64,000 bases of DNA from positions 1,984,001 to 2,048,000 of the forward strand of contig NZ_BSUN01000001.1 in assembly GCF_030161615.1 (NCBI RefSeq), written 5' to 3'. The DNA is from Demequina litorisediminis (GTDB lineage: Bacteria > Actinomycetota > Actinomycetes > Actinomycetales > Demequinaceae). Under the pieces are notes generated by a model that had not been told where the DNA came from, searched no databases, and saw nothing but the letters and a program-made list of their open reading frames with translations. Below, piece by piece: positions 9,421-19,722 of this stretch. Within the stretch, counting starts at the first letter, position 1; each line of letters opens with the position of its first letter. Both the position numbers and the translations under genes were made by a program.

Positions 9421-12400
9421 CGAGTGAGGGCCCTTTCCACGAGGTCCGCCTGCTCGGCCTGGTGGCGCGAGCCGAGGCCCGATGCCGGCGAGGCCGATGC
9501 GGGACGGGTCACGCCGCGGACGTCACGTCCGATGACGTGCGGCAGTGCGTGCGCAAGATACGTCCAGGCGCCCTGGTTGCGAGGCTCCTCCTGTACCCAC
9601 ACGAGCTCCGCGTCGCCGTACGGGGCGAGGGCCGCGTTGATCGCGTCGTGGTCGAGCGGGTAGAGCCTGCTCCAAGCGCAGAATCGCCGTGGCGGTGTCG
9701 CCGTCCTTGTCGCGCTTGGCGGCGAGGTCGTAGTAGACCTTGCCAGCGCACAGCAGGACGCGCGTCACGCCGGCGGGATCAAGCGTGTCCCCGATGACGG
9801 GCTCGAAGGTTCCGGTCGTGAAGTCCTGAACCTCCGGCCGGCGGCACGCAGGCGCAGCATCGACTTCGGGGTGAAGACAATGAGCGGGCGGCGCGGGCGC
9901 TGGTACGCCTGACGGCGCAGCAGGTGGAAGTACGAGGCAGGGGTCGACGGCATCGCCGCGGTCATGTTCTCCTCAGCACACAGCCTGCAGGAAACGCTCG
10001 GGACGGGCCGACGAGTGGTCGGGACCCTGGCCCTCGTAGCCGTGAGGCAGCAGGAGCACCACCGAGGACGACTGGCCCCACTTCTGCTCTGCCGAGGAGA
10101 TGAACTCGTCGATGATGGTCTGCGCGCCGTTGACGAAGTCGCCGAACTGCGCCTCCCACAGCGTCAGCGCATCGGGACGCTCCACGGAGTAGCCGTACTC
10201 GAAGCCGAGGCACGCGTACTCCGACAGCGACGAGTCGTAGATGTGGAGGCGGGCCTGATCGGACGCGAGGTACTGAAGCGGGGTCCACTCGGCGCCGGTG
10301 GCACGGTCGTGGAACACCGCGTGACGTTGCACGAAGGTGCCGCGGCGTGCGTCCTGGCCGGCGATGCGCACGGGCACGCCTTCCTGCAGCAGCGAGCCGA
10401 ACGCGAGAATCTCTCCGTAGCCCCAGTCGATGCCGCCCTCGCGGCTCATCGCCTCGCGACGCTCCAGTAGGCTTGGCGAGCCTTGGGGTGAACGGCGAAA
10501 CCCTCGGGCGGGCGCGTGTGCGCACGGCCGATGCGCTCGACCTGGCTTTGCGAGACGGCCGTCTGCCACCCCACCATCACCCCGGCATCGGACGACTGGG
10601 AGCCTGGGCAGTTCGAGGCCCGAGATCGACTCGGTGTCGGTGCCGGTGAAGCCCTCGCGGGTCTCGAGGAACACGCGCTCCAACTGGGCGAGGTAGTCCT
10701 GCGAGACGGCCTCCGCCTCGGCCTCGGTGATGTCACCGCGGCGGATGAGCGCCTCGGTGTAGAGGTGGCGGACCGAACGCTTTGCCTCGATGAGGTCGTA
10801 CATGCGCGGCTGAGTCATCGAGGGGTCATCGCCCTCGTTGTGGCCGCGGCGGCGGTAGCAGACCATGTCGACGATGACGTCGCGGCCGAACGCCTCGCGG
10901 TACTCGAAGGCGAGCCTGCGCGGCACGCACGACGGACTCCGGGTCGTCACCGTTCACGTGGAAGATGGGGACTTGGTAGCCCTTGGCGAGGTCCGTGCAG
11001 TAGCGCGTGGAGCGCGAGTCGCCGGGGCCGGTCGTGAAGCCCACCTGGTTGTTGATGATGACGTGGACGGTGCCGCCGGTCTTGTAGCCGCGCAGGCCCG
11101 AAAGGTTGATGGTCTCCATGACCACGCCCTGGCCCGCGAACGCCGCGTCTCCGTGCACGAGGACGGGCAGGACCGGGTAGCCGTCCGTGGCGGGGTCGGC
11201 ACCCGCCTGGTCCAGCTTGGCGCGCACGATGCCCTCAAGGACGGGGTTGACCGCCTCAAGGTGCGACGGGTTCGCCGCGAGGTACACGTTGGTGGTGGCA
11301 CCGGACTCGGCGGTGAAGGTGCCCTCGGTGCCGAGGTGGTACTTCACGTCACCGGAGCCCTGGACGGATCCGGGCACGGCGGTGCCGTCGAACTCCGAGA
11401 AGATCTGCGAGTACGACTTGCCTGCGAGGTTGGCCAGCACGTTGAGGCGGCCACGGTGGGCCATGCCGATGCAGACCTCCTGGATGCCCGCCTCGGCGGC
11501 CGAGGACATGACGGCGTCCAGCAGCGGGATCAGCGACTCGCCTCCCTCGAGGGAGAAGCGCTTCTGGCCCACGTACTTGGTCTGCAGGAACGCCTCGAAG
11601 GCCTCCGCGGCGTTGAGCCGACGCAGGATCCGCAGGTGCTCTTCGGGGAGGGCTTGGTGTAGCCGACCTCGAGACGGTCCTGCAACCATGCGCGCTGGGT
11701 GCGGTCCGCGATGTGCATGTACTCGACGCCGATGGTGCGGCAGTACGCGTCACGAAGGCGCCCAAGCACCTCGCGCATCTTCCACCGGTCCTTGCCGCCG
11801 AAGTCGCCGGTGGCGTAGGTGCGGTCGAGGTCCCACAGCGTGAGGCCGTGGGTCTGCACGTCGAGGTCGGGGTGCTTGCGGATACGCGTCGACAGGGGGT
11901 CGACATCGGCCATGAGGTGGCCGCGGGAGCGGTAGGCGTGGATGAGGCTCCGCGATGCGCGCGGGCTTCGCGGCCTCCGCGGTCTCGTTGGTGGCGGCGT
12001 CCTGGACCCAGCGCACCGGCTCGTAGGGCACGCGCAGGGCGGTGAACACGCGGTCAAAGAAGCCGTCGAGACCCAGCAGCCTTCTTGTGCACGGCTGCGA
12101 GGAACTCTCCGGACTGTGCGCCCTGAATGACGCGGTGGTCGTAGGTCGACGTCAGCGTCATGACCTTGGACACGCCGAGGCGGGTCACGGTGTCGATCGA
12201 CGCGCCCTGGAACTCCGCGGGATAGTCCATGGCACCGACGCCGATGATGGTGCCCTGGCCCTGCATGAGGCGCGGCACGGAGTGCACGGTGCCGATGGTG
12301 CCGGGGTTGGTCAGCGTGATCGTGGTGCCCTGGAAGTCGGCGGCCTGGAGGGCGCCAGCGCGGGCGCGCTTGACCACGTCCTCGTACGCGCTCCAGAACT

Positions 12401-13279
12401 GTGCGAAGTCCATGGAGTCCGCGTCCTTGACGTTCGGCACCAGGAGCCGACGAGAGCCGTCCGGCTTCGCGAGGTCGATCGCGAGTCCAAAGTTGACGTG
12501 CTCGGGGGTCACGACGGCGGGCTTGCCGTCCTCGATTGCGTAGGCGGCGTTCATGGCGGGAAGTTCCGCAAGCGCCTCCACGATGGCAAACCCGATGAGG
12601 TGCGTGAAGGACACCTTGCCGCCGCGGGTGCGCGACAGGTGGTTGTTGATCACGATGCGGTTGTCCATGATCGCCTTCGCGGGCACCGAACGCACCGAGG
12701 TGGCCGTCGGCACCTGGAGCGACGCCTCCATGTTGGTGACGACCTTCGCGGCGGGGCCACGCAGGCGCTCCACACCACTCTTGACGTCCTTGGCGCTGAG
12801 CATCTGGTGCTCATCGCGCTGGAGGTACGCGGCGAACGGCGCCTGGGCGGTCGCGATCGGCTGCGTGGGAGGGTTGTCGCCGTCCTCATCGGGGGAGGCC
12901 ACCGGCTGGACGGCGGCGGCAGGCACCACGGGAGATGCGGCGGCGGGCGACGGGGTCGCGGGCTGCGCCACGGGGGCAGGCGTGACGGCGGCAGCGGCGG
13001 GGCGCGCGGAGGAGGCGTCCGTGGACGCCGGGGCGATGACGACCTTGCGGGCCGTCTCATGGCTCGCCGGGGACGGGGCCGACGCCTCGGCCTTCGCGGG
13101 CGGCTCGTCACCCGCGGTTACCCGCTCGCCGGCATCGGCCGCGGGCACCTCGGACGGCTTGGGGGAGCGACGCTCGGCTCACTCGTCCGGCCCACGATCA
13201 ACGATGCGACAGAAGGCGCATCGGCGGGGCGAGAGACGGTGGTGCGTTCGATGTCAGGCGAGGAAGTGTCGGTAGACAC
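9417..13279 (-). CDS. kgd: Multifunctional 2-oxoglutarate dehydrogenase E1/decarboxylase with fused E2 domain
   Basis: TCA-cycle enzyme of actinobacteria, about 1285 residues corrected. From the N-terminus: a short unordered Pro/Ala linker, a succinyltransferase (E2) catalytic domain without a lipoyl domain (ending [17 protein letters not shown]), then ThDP-dependent E1 ([52 protein letters not shown]) and the transketolase-like C-terminus. Eight extra bases inside AGCT (9664, 9982, 10469, 10479, 10601, 10913, 11945, 12078) and three lost bases (near 9835, 11645-11648 and 13161-13165) break the frame; all are corrected without leaving a gap. The GTG at 13279 is the only plausible start below an in-frame stop. 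Confidence 0.93.
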
Positions 13280-13381
13280 AGCGGGACCGCTCGCTTTCTT
13301 GGCGCTGTAGCGTCAGATACGTCAGTGTGATCGGGTCCAAGCCTAGTCGCACCGCCGGGGTGGTCGGCACCTTACGCGCGG

Positions 13382-14190
13382 TCACGACAGGTCCCGCCGG
13401 AAGGTCACGAGCCACCCCACCACTGCAGCGATGGCGCCGTACGCGAGGAGCACGCCAAAGCCCGCCCATGGCGACAGCAGCCCCGCGCTACCGGTGCTGG
13501 AGTAGAACGACGCGCCCACCATGGCATCTCCCGCGGCTCCAGGCAGGTAGGCCGCCACGCCCGCCAGCGGCTCGATGAGGCTCAAGACGAGACGCAGGAC
13601 GGGCTCGACAAGCCTGGGTCCAGCCGATGAGGGCCACGATGACGACGACCTGGTGGGGCACGGCTGCTCCCAGCCCCACGCCCACGAGGCCCCACGTGGT
13701 CAGGGCCACCACGCCCATCCCGATGGAGCCCCACGTCGCCGGGTCGTCAAGGTAAGTGGGGGAGTCTGCGAGCGCCAGGCCCGCAGCGCCGGTCGCCACG
13801 GCCGCCGCCATCCCCGCGATGCCGAACAGCGCCGCGAACGGTGCGACAGCAGCGAGCCTTGGCGCCGATGACGCGGCCGCGGCGAGGATCGGCCAGCAGT
13901 GTGGTGTCGATGGTGCGGTGGCGCATCTCGCCCGTGACCGCGAGCGCGCCAAGGATGGCGGGGAACACGTAGCCGAAGGACACCGCGAGGCCATAGATGG
14001 TCATCGCCATGGCGCGGGGATCCATGCCCGCGGGCACCGCCGCCTCGCCGCCGAGGTCATCGGCGAATGCGAACGAGAAGGCCACCACCCCGGCCATGAA
14101 GCCGGCGCCGGCGATCATGCAGATCAGCAACACCCACCACAGGCGAGTGGTGGCGATCTTGCGGTACTCCGAGACGAATGCCGCGGTCAT
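13382..14190 (-). CDS. ABC transporter permease (ABC-2 type)
   Basis: A 268-residue membrane protein with about six helices, starting MTAAFVSEYRKIATTRLWW, which is the usual opening of ABC-2 permeases that pair with a DrrA/NatA-like ATPase. It is probably an exporter subunit; the substrate is unknown. Two extra bases inside AGCT (13611-13615 and 13855-13859) are removed to restore GWTQLVEPVLRLVLSL and IGAKLAAVAPFAALFG. The AGGCT at 13578 is genuine (LSLIEPLAG). The start overlaps the ATPase stop as ATGA. Confidence 0.85.
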
Positions 14191-15093
14191 CGGGCTACCT
14201 CCATCGTGGCGGTGAGCCTGAGGAACAGGTCCTCAAGGCTCTCGCCCTCCTCCGTCAATCCGTGCACTTCAAGCCCATCGGCGAAGGCGGCGCCGCCCAC
14301 CTCGGCGGCCGTGACCCCCGCGATGCGCGCGCGGTTGGCGGTCTCGACGGTGGCAGCCTCGCCGAAACGGCCGCGGACAAAGGACGCGAGGGCCGCCGCG
14401 TCGGGCGAGCGCAGCACCACCCCGGGGCGTGTCATCGCCCGCAGGCTCGTCAAGCGACGACTCGTGCCGCAGGCGGCCTTCCGCGATGATCACCACGTCG
14501 TCGACCGTCTGCTCGACCTCGCTCAGCAGGTGGGAACTGAGCAGGACGGTACCGCCGCCGTCCGCGAACTCCCTGAGGAAAGACCGCAGCCACCGGATGC
14601 CTGCCGGGTCGAGGCCGTTGGCCGATTCGTCGAGCACGAGGACGCGAGGATCGCCCAGCAGCGCCGTCGCGAGCCCAAGCCGCTGGCGCATGCCGAGCGA
14701 GAAGCCGCCCACGCGGCGGCCGGCGGCCTCCGTCATCCCCACCATCGCGAGCACGGCGTCGCAGCGTGCGTCGTCGACGCCCACCACGGGCGCGTACACC
14801 CTGAGATGGTCGCGCGCGGTGCGGCCGGGGTGGAAGGCGCCTTCGAAATGCGCGCCCACGGTCGCCGCCGGACGCGCCAGCGATGCGTAGGCATCGGCGC
14901 CGAAACGGGCCTGACCCGCGGTGGGGGCGACGAGGCCCACGAGAATGCGAAGCGTGGTCGACTTGCCTGCGCCGTTGGGCCCGAGGAAACCGGTGACGCG
15001 ACCAGGCTGTGCCGTAAACGTCAGGTCGTCGACCGCGGTGACGGCCCCAAATCTCTTGGTGAGGCCTCGCACCTCGATGGCCTGCTGCTCCAC
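14187..15093 (-). CDS. ABC transporter ATP-binding protein
   Basis: A 301-residue DrrA/CcmA-type ATPase that drives the permease encoded after it. Walker A is GPNGAGKSTTLRIL near residue 39, the signature is the FSLGMRQRLGLATAL segment, and Walker B is VLVLDESANGLDP. The C-terminal extension EDLFLRLTATMEVAR is typical of the exporter type. One extra base in AGCT at 14443-14447 is corrected to give LDELRAMTRPG. GTG start. With its permease it forms a two-gene operon, divergent from the CNNM genes. Confidence 0.9.
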
Positions 15094-15188
15094 AACGGTC
15101 CCTTCCTTCGGCGGCGGCGGACCCTGCCGATGGTAGCCGTGGCTCGGTATGCTGGCCGGATCATGGACTTATCGAGGCGTCGCCTGAG

Positions 15189-16479
15189 ATGACCGCATGG
15201 CTCCTGGTGGGGGTCGGCATCCTCCTCACGGCCGGTACCGCCGTCTTTGTTGCCGCCGAGTTCTCCCTTGTCGCGCTCGACCCGGCCCACGTCGATGATT
15301 CAGGCAAGAACCGGCGCGTGCGTCGTGCCCTGAAGAGCCTGTCGACGCAACTGTCCGGCGCCCAGGTAGGCATCACCCTCACCACGATTCTGTTGGGCTA
15401 CACCGCACAGCCCGCGCTCGTGGAACTCCTCAGCCTGCCGCTCGAGTCCACGGCGCTGGGCCGAGGCGCCGTCGCTGGCCTCGCCGGGGCGCTGTCGCTC
15501 GTCATCGTGAACGCGTTCTCCATGGTGTTCGGTGAGCCTGGTGCCCAAGAACGCCGCGCTCGCCGACCCTTCGCGCACGGCGCGCTGGGTGTCGCCGGCG
15601 ATGATGGCCTTCACCACCGCGCTGAAGCCCCTGATCGCGGCACTCAACGGCAGCGCCAACGCGATCCTGCGCCTCATGGGCATCGAGCCACGCGAGGAAC
15701 TCTCCGGCGGCCGCTCCCCGCAGGAACTCGCGGCGCTGGTGCGGCGCTCGGCGGAGGCGGGGACACTCGCGCCCTCGACGGCGCTCCTGCTGAAGAACAC
15801 CATCGAACTCGACCAACTCACCGCCATCGACGTGATGACGGACCGGACGAGGCTCGCCACCCTGCCCAAGGACGCGACCGCCGCCGACGTCCTGTCGCTC
15901 GCCCGCGCGAGCGGACACTCGCGCTTTCCCGTGCTCGGCGAGGGACTCGACGACGTCATCGGGCTCGTGCACCTGCGCGCCGCCGTGGGCGTGCCATTCC
16001 ATGACCGCGACCACACCGCCGTCACCGACCTCATGGTGGACGCCCCGCGGGTTCCCGAGACGCTGCAGATGCGTCCCCTGCTCCTCGAACTGCGCGGCCT
16101 CGGTCACCAGGTCGCGATGGTCGTGGACGAGTACGGCGGCACCGCGGGACTGGTGACGCTCGAGGACGTCGTCGAGGAACTCGTGGGGGACGTCGCCGAC
16201 GAGCACGATCGCCGGCGCAGCGCCGCCCACCGGATGCCCTCCGGCGACTGGGTGATTCCCGGCGTGCTGCGGCCCGACGAGGTGGTCGAGGCTGTCGGCG
16301 TACACCTGCCCGAATCCCCGGCATACGAGACCGTCGGCGGCTACATCATGGCGGAGCTCGGCCGGGTCGCAGAGGTGGGCGACGAGGTCGAAGCGGAGGA
16401 AGCCGTGCTGCGGGTGGAGCGCATGGTCGGCCGTCGCATCGACCGTGTGCGCCTTCGCCCCAGGGGTGGTCGCCGATGA
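15189..16479 (+). CDS. CNNM/HlyC-CorC family transporter with CBS and CorC_HlyC domains
   Basis: A 429-residue membrane protein of the CNNM (DUF21) family, linked to Mg2+/Co2+ efflux. The DUF21 membrane part spans roughly residues 1-185 and holds QVGITLTTILLGYTAQPALV and the GELVPKNAALADP motif. Tandem CBS domains follow (MVVDEYGGTAGLVTLEDVVE), then a C-terminal CorC_HlyC domain (GGYIMAELGRVAEVGDEV). One extra base in AGCT at 15535-15539 breaks the frame inside GELVPKN. It overlaps the second CNNM gene as ATGA. Two adjacent, non-identical CNNM genes are usual in Micrococcales. Confidence 0.92.
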
Positions 16480-17507
16480 GCGTGCAGATGGTTCTCCTGG
16501 TCCTCGGGCTGCTGCTTGCCAACGCGTTCTTCGTGGGCGCGGAGTTTGCCGTGATCTCCGTGCGCCGCTCCTCGATCGAGCCGCTCGCCGAGGAGGGGTC
16601 GCGTGCCGCGCGCACGGTGTTGTGGGCGCTCGAGCACGTCTCCCTGATGCTTGCCGCAGCGCAGTTGGGAGTCACCGTGTGCTCGGTGTCCCTCGGTGTG
16701 GTGGCCGAGCCGGCCGTCGCGCACGCCCTCGAGGGACCGCTGCACGCGCTCGGGATTCCTTCCGAGGCGTCGCACGTGGTCGCGGTCATCATCGCGCTTG
16801 CCATCGTGGTGGGACTGCACGTGGTGGTGGGGGAGATGGTGCCCAAGAACTCCGCCGTCTCCAACCCCGAACGCGCGGCGCTCCTGCTTGGCCCGCCGCT
16901 GGTGTGGGTGGCGCGGGCCCTGGGCCCCATCATCGCCGCGCTCAACTGGCTGGCGAACGGCGTGCTGCGCATGGTGGGGATCGAGCCGCGCGACGAGGTC
17001 ACCAGCGCCTTCACCGCCGACGAGGTGCATTCGATCGTCGAGCGCTCCAGCGAGGAGGGAACCCTCCAAGACGCCGAGGGCCTGCTGGCGGGGGCGATCG
17101 AATTCTCCGACCGCACCGCCGTCGAGGTCATGGTGCCGCTTGCCGAGGTCGAATCGGTCGACGCGGGGGTGTCCGTCGACGAGTTCGAGGCCGTGGTCGC
17201 GCGCACCGGATTCTCGCGACTGCCCGTCCGTGACGAGGGGCGCCTGACGGGGTACCTCCACATCAAGGACACGCTCTATGCACGCCCCGGCGAGCGGGAG
17301 GAGCCCATCCAGGAGTGGCGCGTGCGCGCCCTGCCTCAGGTAGGGGCCGATGCGGGGGTGGAGTCCGTGCTTGCCCTGATGCGCGCCCAGGCGGCGCACC
17401 TGGCGCAGGTGGTCAAGGATGACGAGACCGTGGGCATCGTGCACCTCGAAGACATCATCGAAGAACTCGTGGGAGAGGTGCGTGACTCGATGTCGCGCGA
17501 ACAGTGA
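16476..17507 (+). CDS. CNNM family transporter, shorter paralogue without CorC_HlyC domain
   Basis: A 343-residue paralogue of the preceding protein: DUF21 membrane domain with LAAAQLGVTVCSVSLGVVAEP and VGEMVPKNSAVSNPERA, followed by a CBS pair ending VGIVHLEDIIEELVGEV. It lacks the C-terminal CorC_HlyC domain. The frame is intact throughout. It overlaps the upstream gene by ATGA, so the two are translated together and may form a heteromer (inference). Confidence 0.92.
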   Translation: MSVQMVLLVLGLLLANAFFVGAEFAVISVRRSSIEPLAEEGSRAARTVLWALEHVSLMLAAAQLGVTVCSVSLGVVAEPAVAHALEGPLHALGIPSEASHVVAVIIALAIVVGLHVVVGEMVPKNSAVSNPERAALLLGPPLVWVARALGPIIAALNWLANGVLRMVGIEPRDEVTSAFTADEVHSIVERSSEEGTLQDAEGLLAGAIEFSDRTAVEVMVPLAEVESVDAGVSVDEFEAVVARTGFSRLPVRDEGRLTGYLHIKDTLYARPGEREEPIQEWRVRALPQVGADAGVESVLALMRAQAAHLAQVVKDDETVGIVHLEDIIEELVGEVRDSMSREQ

Positions 17508-17577
17508 CCTGTGCGGGAGCGCGACGAGTTTCTCAAGCGTTGGGCTCCCCGTGACGATGACTACTGCGACCGAGGGG

Positions 17578-17607
17578 TGGCAATCGTCGTTACCGTTTGG
17601 TTACAAT
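17578..17607 (+). promoter_or_regulatory. Putative promoter of the VanY-type peptidase gene
   Basis: A TACAAT -10 box (17602-17607) lies 18 bases after TGGCAA (17578-17583), a partial -35 match. The local direct repeat GTTAC (17589-17593 and 17600-17604) could be a binding site. Confidence 0.4.
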
Positions 17608-17671
17608 CGACGGCATCCAGGGCCAGGGGACGGTCCGGATGCGATGGCAATCGACTTGTGTGGAGGCTTGT

Positions 17672-18520
17672 GTGAGCAAGCGTGAGGACGCGTCTGTGAC
17701 GCACCCCCGCTCGCGTCGCCTGCGACGCCTCCAGGAGACTCAGGATCTCCAGGTCCGCACCACCCACCGACGCCGCCGTCTGTTGACGCGCTCGGGAGTG
17801 CTGGCCGGCTTCGCCGTCGCGATGGTCGTCTACCCCATGGTGGGCACCATCACCCCCTACGCCGAGGCCGACGACGCCGCGGAGGCGATGGCCACCGCGG
17901 GCGTCTCCACCGCATCGGCCGCCTCCACTCTTCTCAGCGGTGGCGCGGCTCTCGACAGCCCGAGCCTGCCGCTGCCGAGTGTCGACGAGTCCTCCTCGGC
18001 GCTCGCGGCCTCCGCGGAATACATCGTCGCGACGAGCCTCGAGGGCTGCGACCCGTCGCAGGGCTGGGCCGGACGCAACGGCCGTCTCGAGGACGGCTCC
18101 CTGTGCGACCTGTGGAACGGCGTGGAGCCTGCGCAGTGACGCGGCGGTGGCGCTTGCAGAGCCTGAACGAGCAGTTCAAGGCTGCCTTCGGGCGTGACCT
18201 GTGCGTGGGCAATGGCTACCGCACGCTCGCCGCCCAGTACGCCACCAAGCGCAGCCAGGGCTACCTTGCCGCGACCCCCGGCACCTCGGTGCACGGTTGG
18301 GGCCTTGCGATCGACCTGTGTGGCTCGGACGACACGGGCTCCGCCAAGCGGTGGCTCGAGGCCAACGGCCCCATCTGGGGTTGGGAGAACCCGTCGTGGG
18401 CCAAGTCCAGCAAGTGGGAGCCGTGGCACTGGGAGTACGTTCCCGGCACTGACGACCTGGGCGTCTATGAGAGCTCGTACTGGTCCAGGCTCCGACGCGT
18501 ACTTCTCCTCCGACGACTAA
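17672..18520 (+). CDS. D-alanyl-D-alanine carboxypeptidase, VanY/M15B type
   Basis: A cell-wall peptidase, 281 residues corrected, anchored or exported by one N-terminal helix (LAGFAVAMVVYPMVGTI, about residue 45), then a Ser/Ala-rich linker. The catalytic M15 domain has the zinc motifs SVHGWGLAIDL (S-x-H-x6-D) and EPWHWEY. GTG start with TGGAGG upstream. Three extra bases inside AGCT (18126-18130, 18160-18164, 18487-18491) break the frame; correction restores GVELRSDAAVALAELNEQF and the ending SSSDAYFSSDD. A hairpin follows the stop. Confidence 0.9.
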
Positions 18521-18536
18521 ACGACGTCGATCACCG

Positions 18537-18566
18537 GGCCCGGACAGCCGCATGGCTGGCCGGGCC
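18537..18566. terminator. Hairpin terminator after the peptidase gene
   Basis: A 13-bp stem with one mismatch (GGCCCGGACAGCC / GGCTGGCCGGGCC) and a GCAT loop, followed by TTCG, between two convergent genes. Confidence 0.7.
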
Positions 18567-18574
18567 TTCGTGCG

Positions 18575-19408
18575 TTAGCCCTCGGTCAGCCACCGCGAAG
18601 CGATCGAGAAGGTGGAGCCGACGGCGGCGATCTCCGCGCGCGTGAGCCCCTCGGCCAGCCCGCCGGCCACGATGTCCATGTACTCGTATTTCGCCGCGGT
18701 CTCCGCGTACTCGACGCGGTCGACGGCCCGGTACACCGAGACATCGGACCGCGACATGGTGCCGTGCTTGGACCACAACACGATCTCGTGCTCGCGCAGC
18801 CCCTCCACGTTGGCGGCGCCCATCTGTGCCGAGCCGGGGATGAAGAAGGGCAGGACGCCGATGCCTGCGGACAGCGACACGATGGTCTCCGGTTCCCAGC
18901 GGAGGATCGCACGGTTCATGGCCTCGGTGGTGCGGTAGGCGGGGATGTGCGACAGGTAGGTCAGGTGCGGGGGCTGGGCGTGGACCACCGCCTGGAAGTC
19001 GATGCCGCGTGAGGCGACCTGGTCCTCGTGCACGGCCAGATGTGAGTTGAGTTCTGAGGTCAGCCGGACAAATCGCCGCGCAGGCGAGGTGTGGAGGGTC
19101 GCGCTGCGGCCATCCGCGTGGATGCGCAGGGCGCCGATGGCGGACAGGGGATCCGTGGAGATCTGGCGGAGCCTCCGGCCGGAGCCGGTCGCGAGCACGG
19201 CGCCGCCGGCGAGGTGAGGCGCGGGGTCGGGCAAGTCGACCTGCTCGGTGTGGGGGAAGTGGTGGCGCAGTTCGACGTCCCAGCCGAGGAAGACGGAGAT
19301 GTTGCCTGCGCCCGCCTCCGAGGCGTCGATGTCGCAGATGCGTGCGCCTGCCTCGCCCATCTGCTCGATGAGGGCATCGAGGGTGGGGCGGGGTGCGTCG
19401 GTAGTCAT
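18575..19408 (-). CDS. rhaD: Rhamnulose-1-phosphate aldolase, RhaD type (class II)
   Basis: A 277-residue class II aldolase of the single-domain RhaD type: splits L-rhamnulose 1-phosphate into dihydroxyacetone phosphate and L-lactaldehyde. Shared family stretches are the VVHAQPPHLTYLSHIP metal-binding region, GIGVLPFFIPGSAQMGAAN and HEIVLWSKHGTMSRSD. It stands alone, 26 kb from the rhamnose operon, which has its own two-domain aldolase. Upstream lies the same 12-base operator found before rhaI, so it should belong to the same regulon. Intact frame. Specificity for another deoxy-sugar phosphate cannot be excluded. Confidence 0.8.
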   Translation of the reverse strand: MTTDAPRPTLDALIEQMGEAGARICDIDASEAGAGNISVFLGWDVELRHHFPHTEQVDLPDPAPHLAGGAVLATGSGRRLRQISTDPLSAIGALRIHADGRSATLHTSPARRFVRLTSELNSHLAVHEDQVASRGIDFQAVVHAQPPHLTYLSHIPAYRTTEAMNRAILRWEPETIVSLSAGIGVLPFFIPGSAQMGAANVEGLREHEIVLWSKHGTMSRSDVSVYRAVDRVEYAETAAKYEYMDIVAGGLAEGLTRAEIAAVGSTFSIASRWLTEG

Positions 19409-19447
19409 GGGTCCTCCTGGAGCGACGGTGCTGGGTCAAGGCTCGAA

Positions 19448-19459
19448 TGAAACGATTCA
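19448..19459. promoter_or_regulatory. LacI-type operator TGAAACGATTCA before rhaD
   Basis: A 12-base near-palindrome about 40 bp upstream of the aldolase start. Its exact reverse complement stands at 50000-50011, between rhaI and the divergent LacI-family gene. Two exact copies of such a 12-mer at two rhamnose-type promoters argue for one regulator. Confidence 0.7.
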
Positions 19460-19523
19460 AATCTAGTGGTGCTCTCGCGGACACGCGCGGGACGAAGGTC
19501 CGCCGCCGCCCCTTCCCGCTGCC

Positions 19524-19582
19524 GCACATGGCCCCATTTGCGGCACGTCGCGGCGCTTCGAGCCGCAAATGGGGCCATGTGC
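19524..19582. repeat. Perfect 21-bp inverted repeat in an intergenic region
   Basis: Arms at 19524-19544 and 19562-19582 are exact complements (21 bp, core GGCCCCATTTGCGGC) around a 17-base spacer. It lies in the 314-base stretch between the aldolase and alanine dehydrogenase genes, which otherwise holds only the operator above and the two 5' leaders. It could be a strong transcript hairpin or a mobile-element relic. Confidence 0.75.
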
Positions 19583-19722
19583 GCCAGGTAGGGGCGGTGC
19601 TCGAGATGCGCGAGAACCCGGCATAGACCAGGCTGGACGGTGAGGCGAACCGCCATCCATGGCTCGCCCACGGGTGCGTCCACCCGGCCACCAGCCGGGT
19701 GGACGCCAGACCAGGAGGCGAC

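Noticed and set aside
12042..13310. Long plus-strand open frame across kgd, and similar antisense frames such as 559-1668 and 32321-34414
   Set aside because: They mirror real genes on the other strand, have His/Arg-rich low-complexity products and no ribosome sites; shadows of high-GC coding.
13578..13582. AGGCT in the ABC-2 permease as an insertion
   Set aside because: It encodes LSLIEPLAG in frame, matching the membrane segment; genuine.
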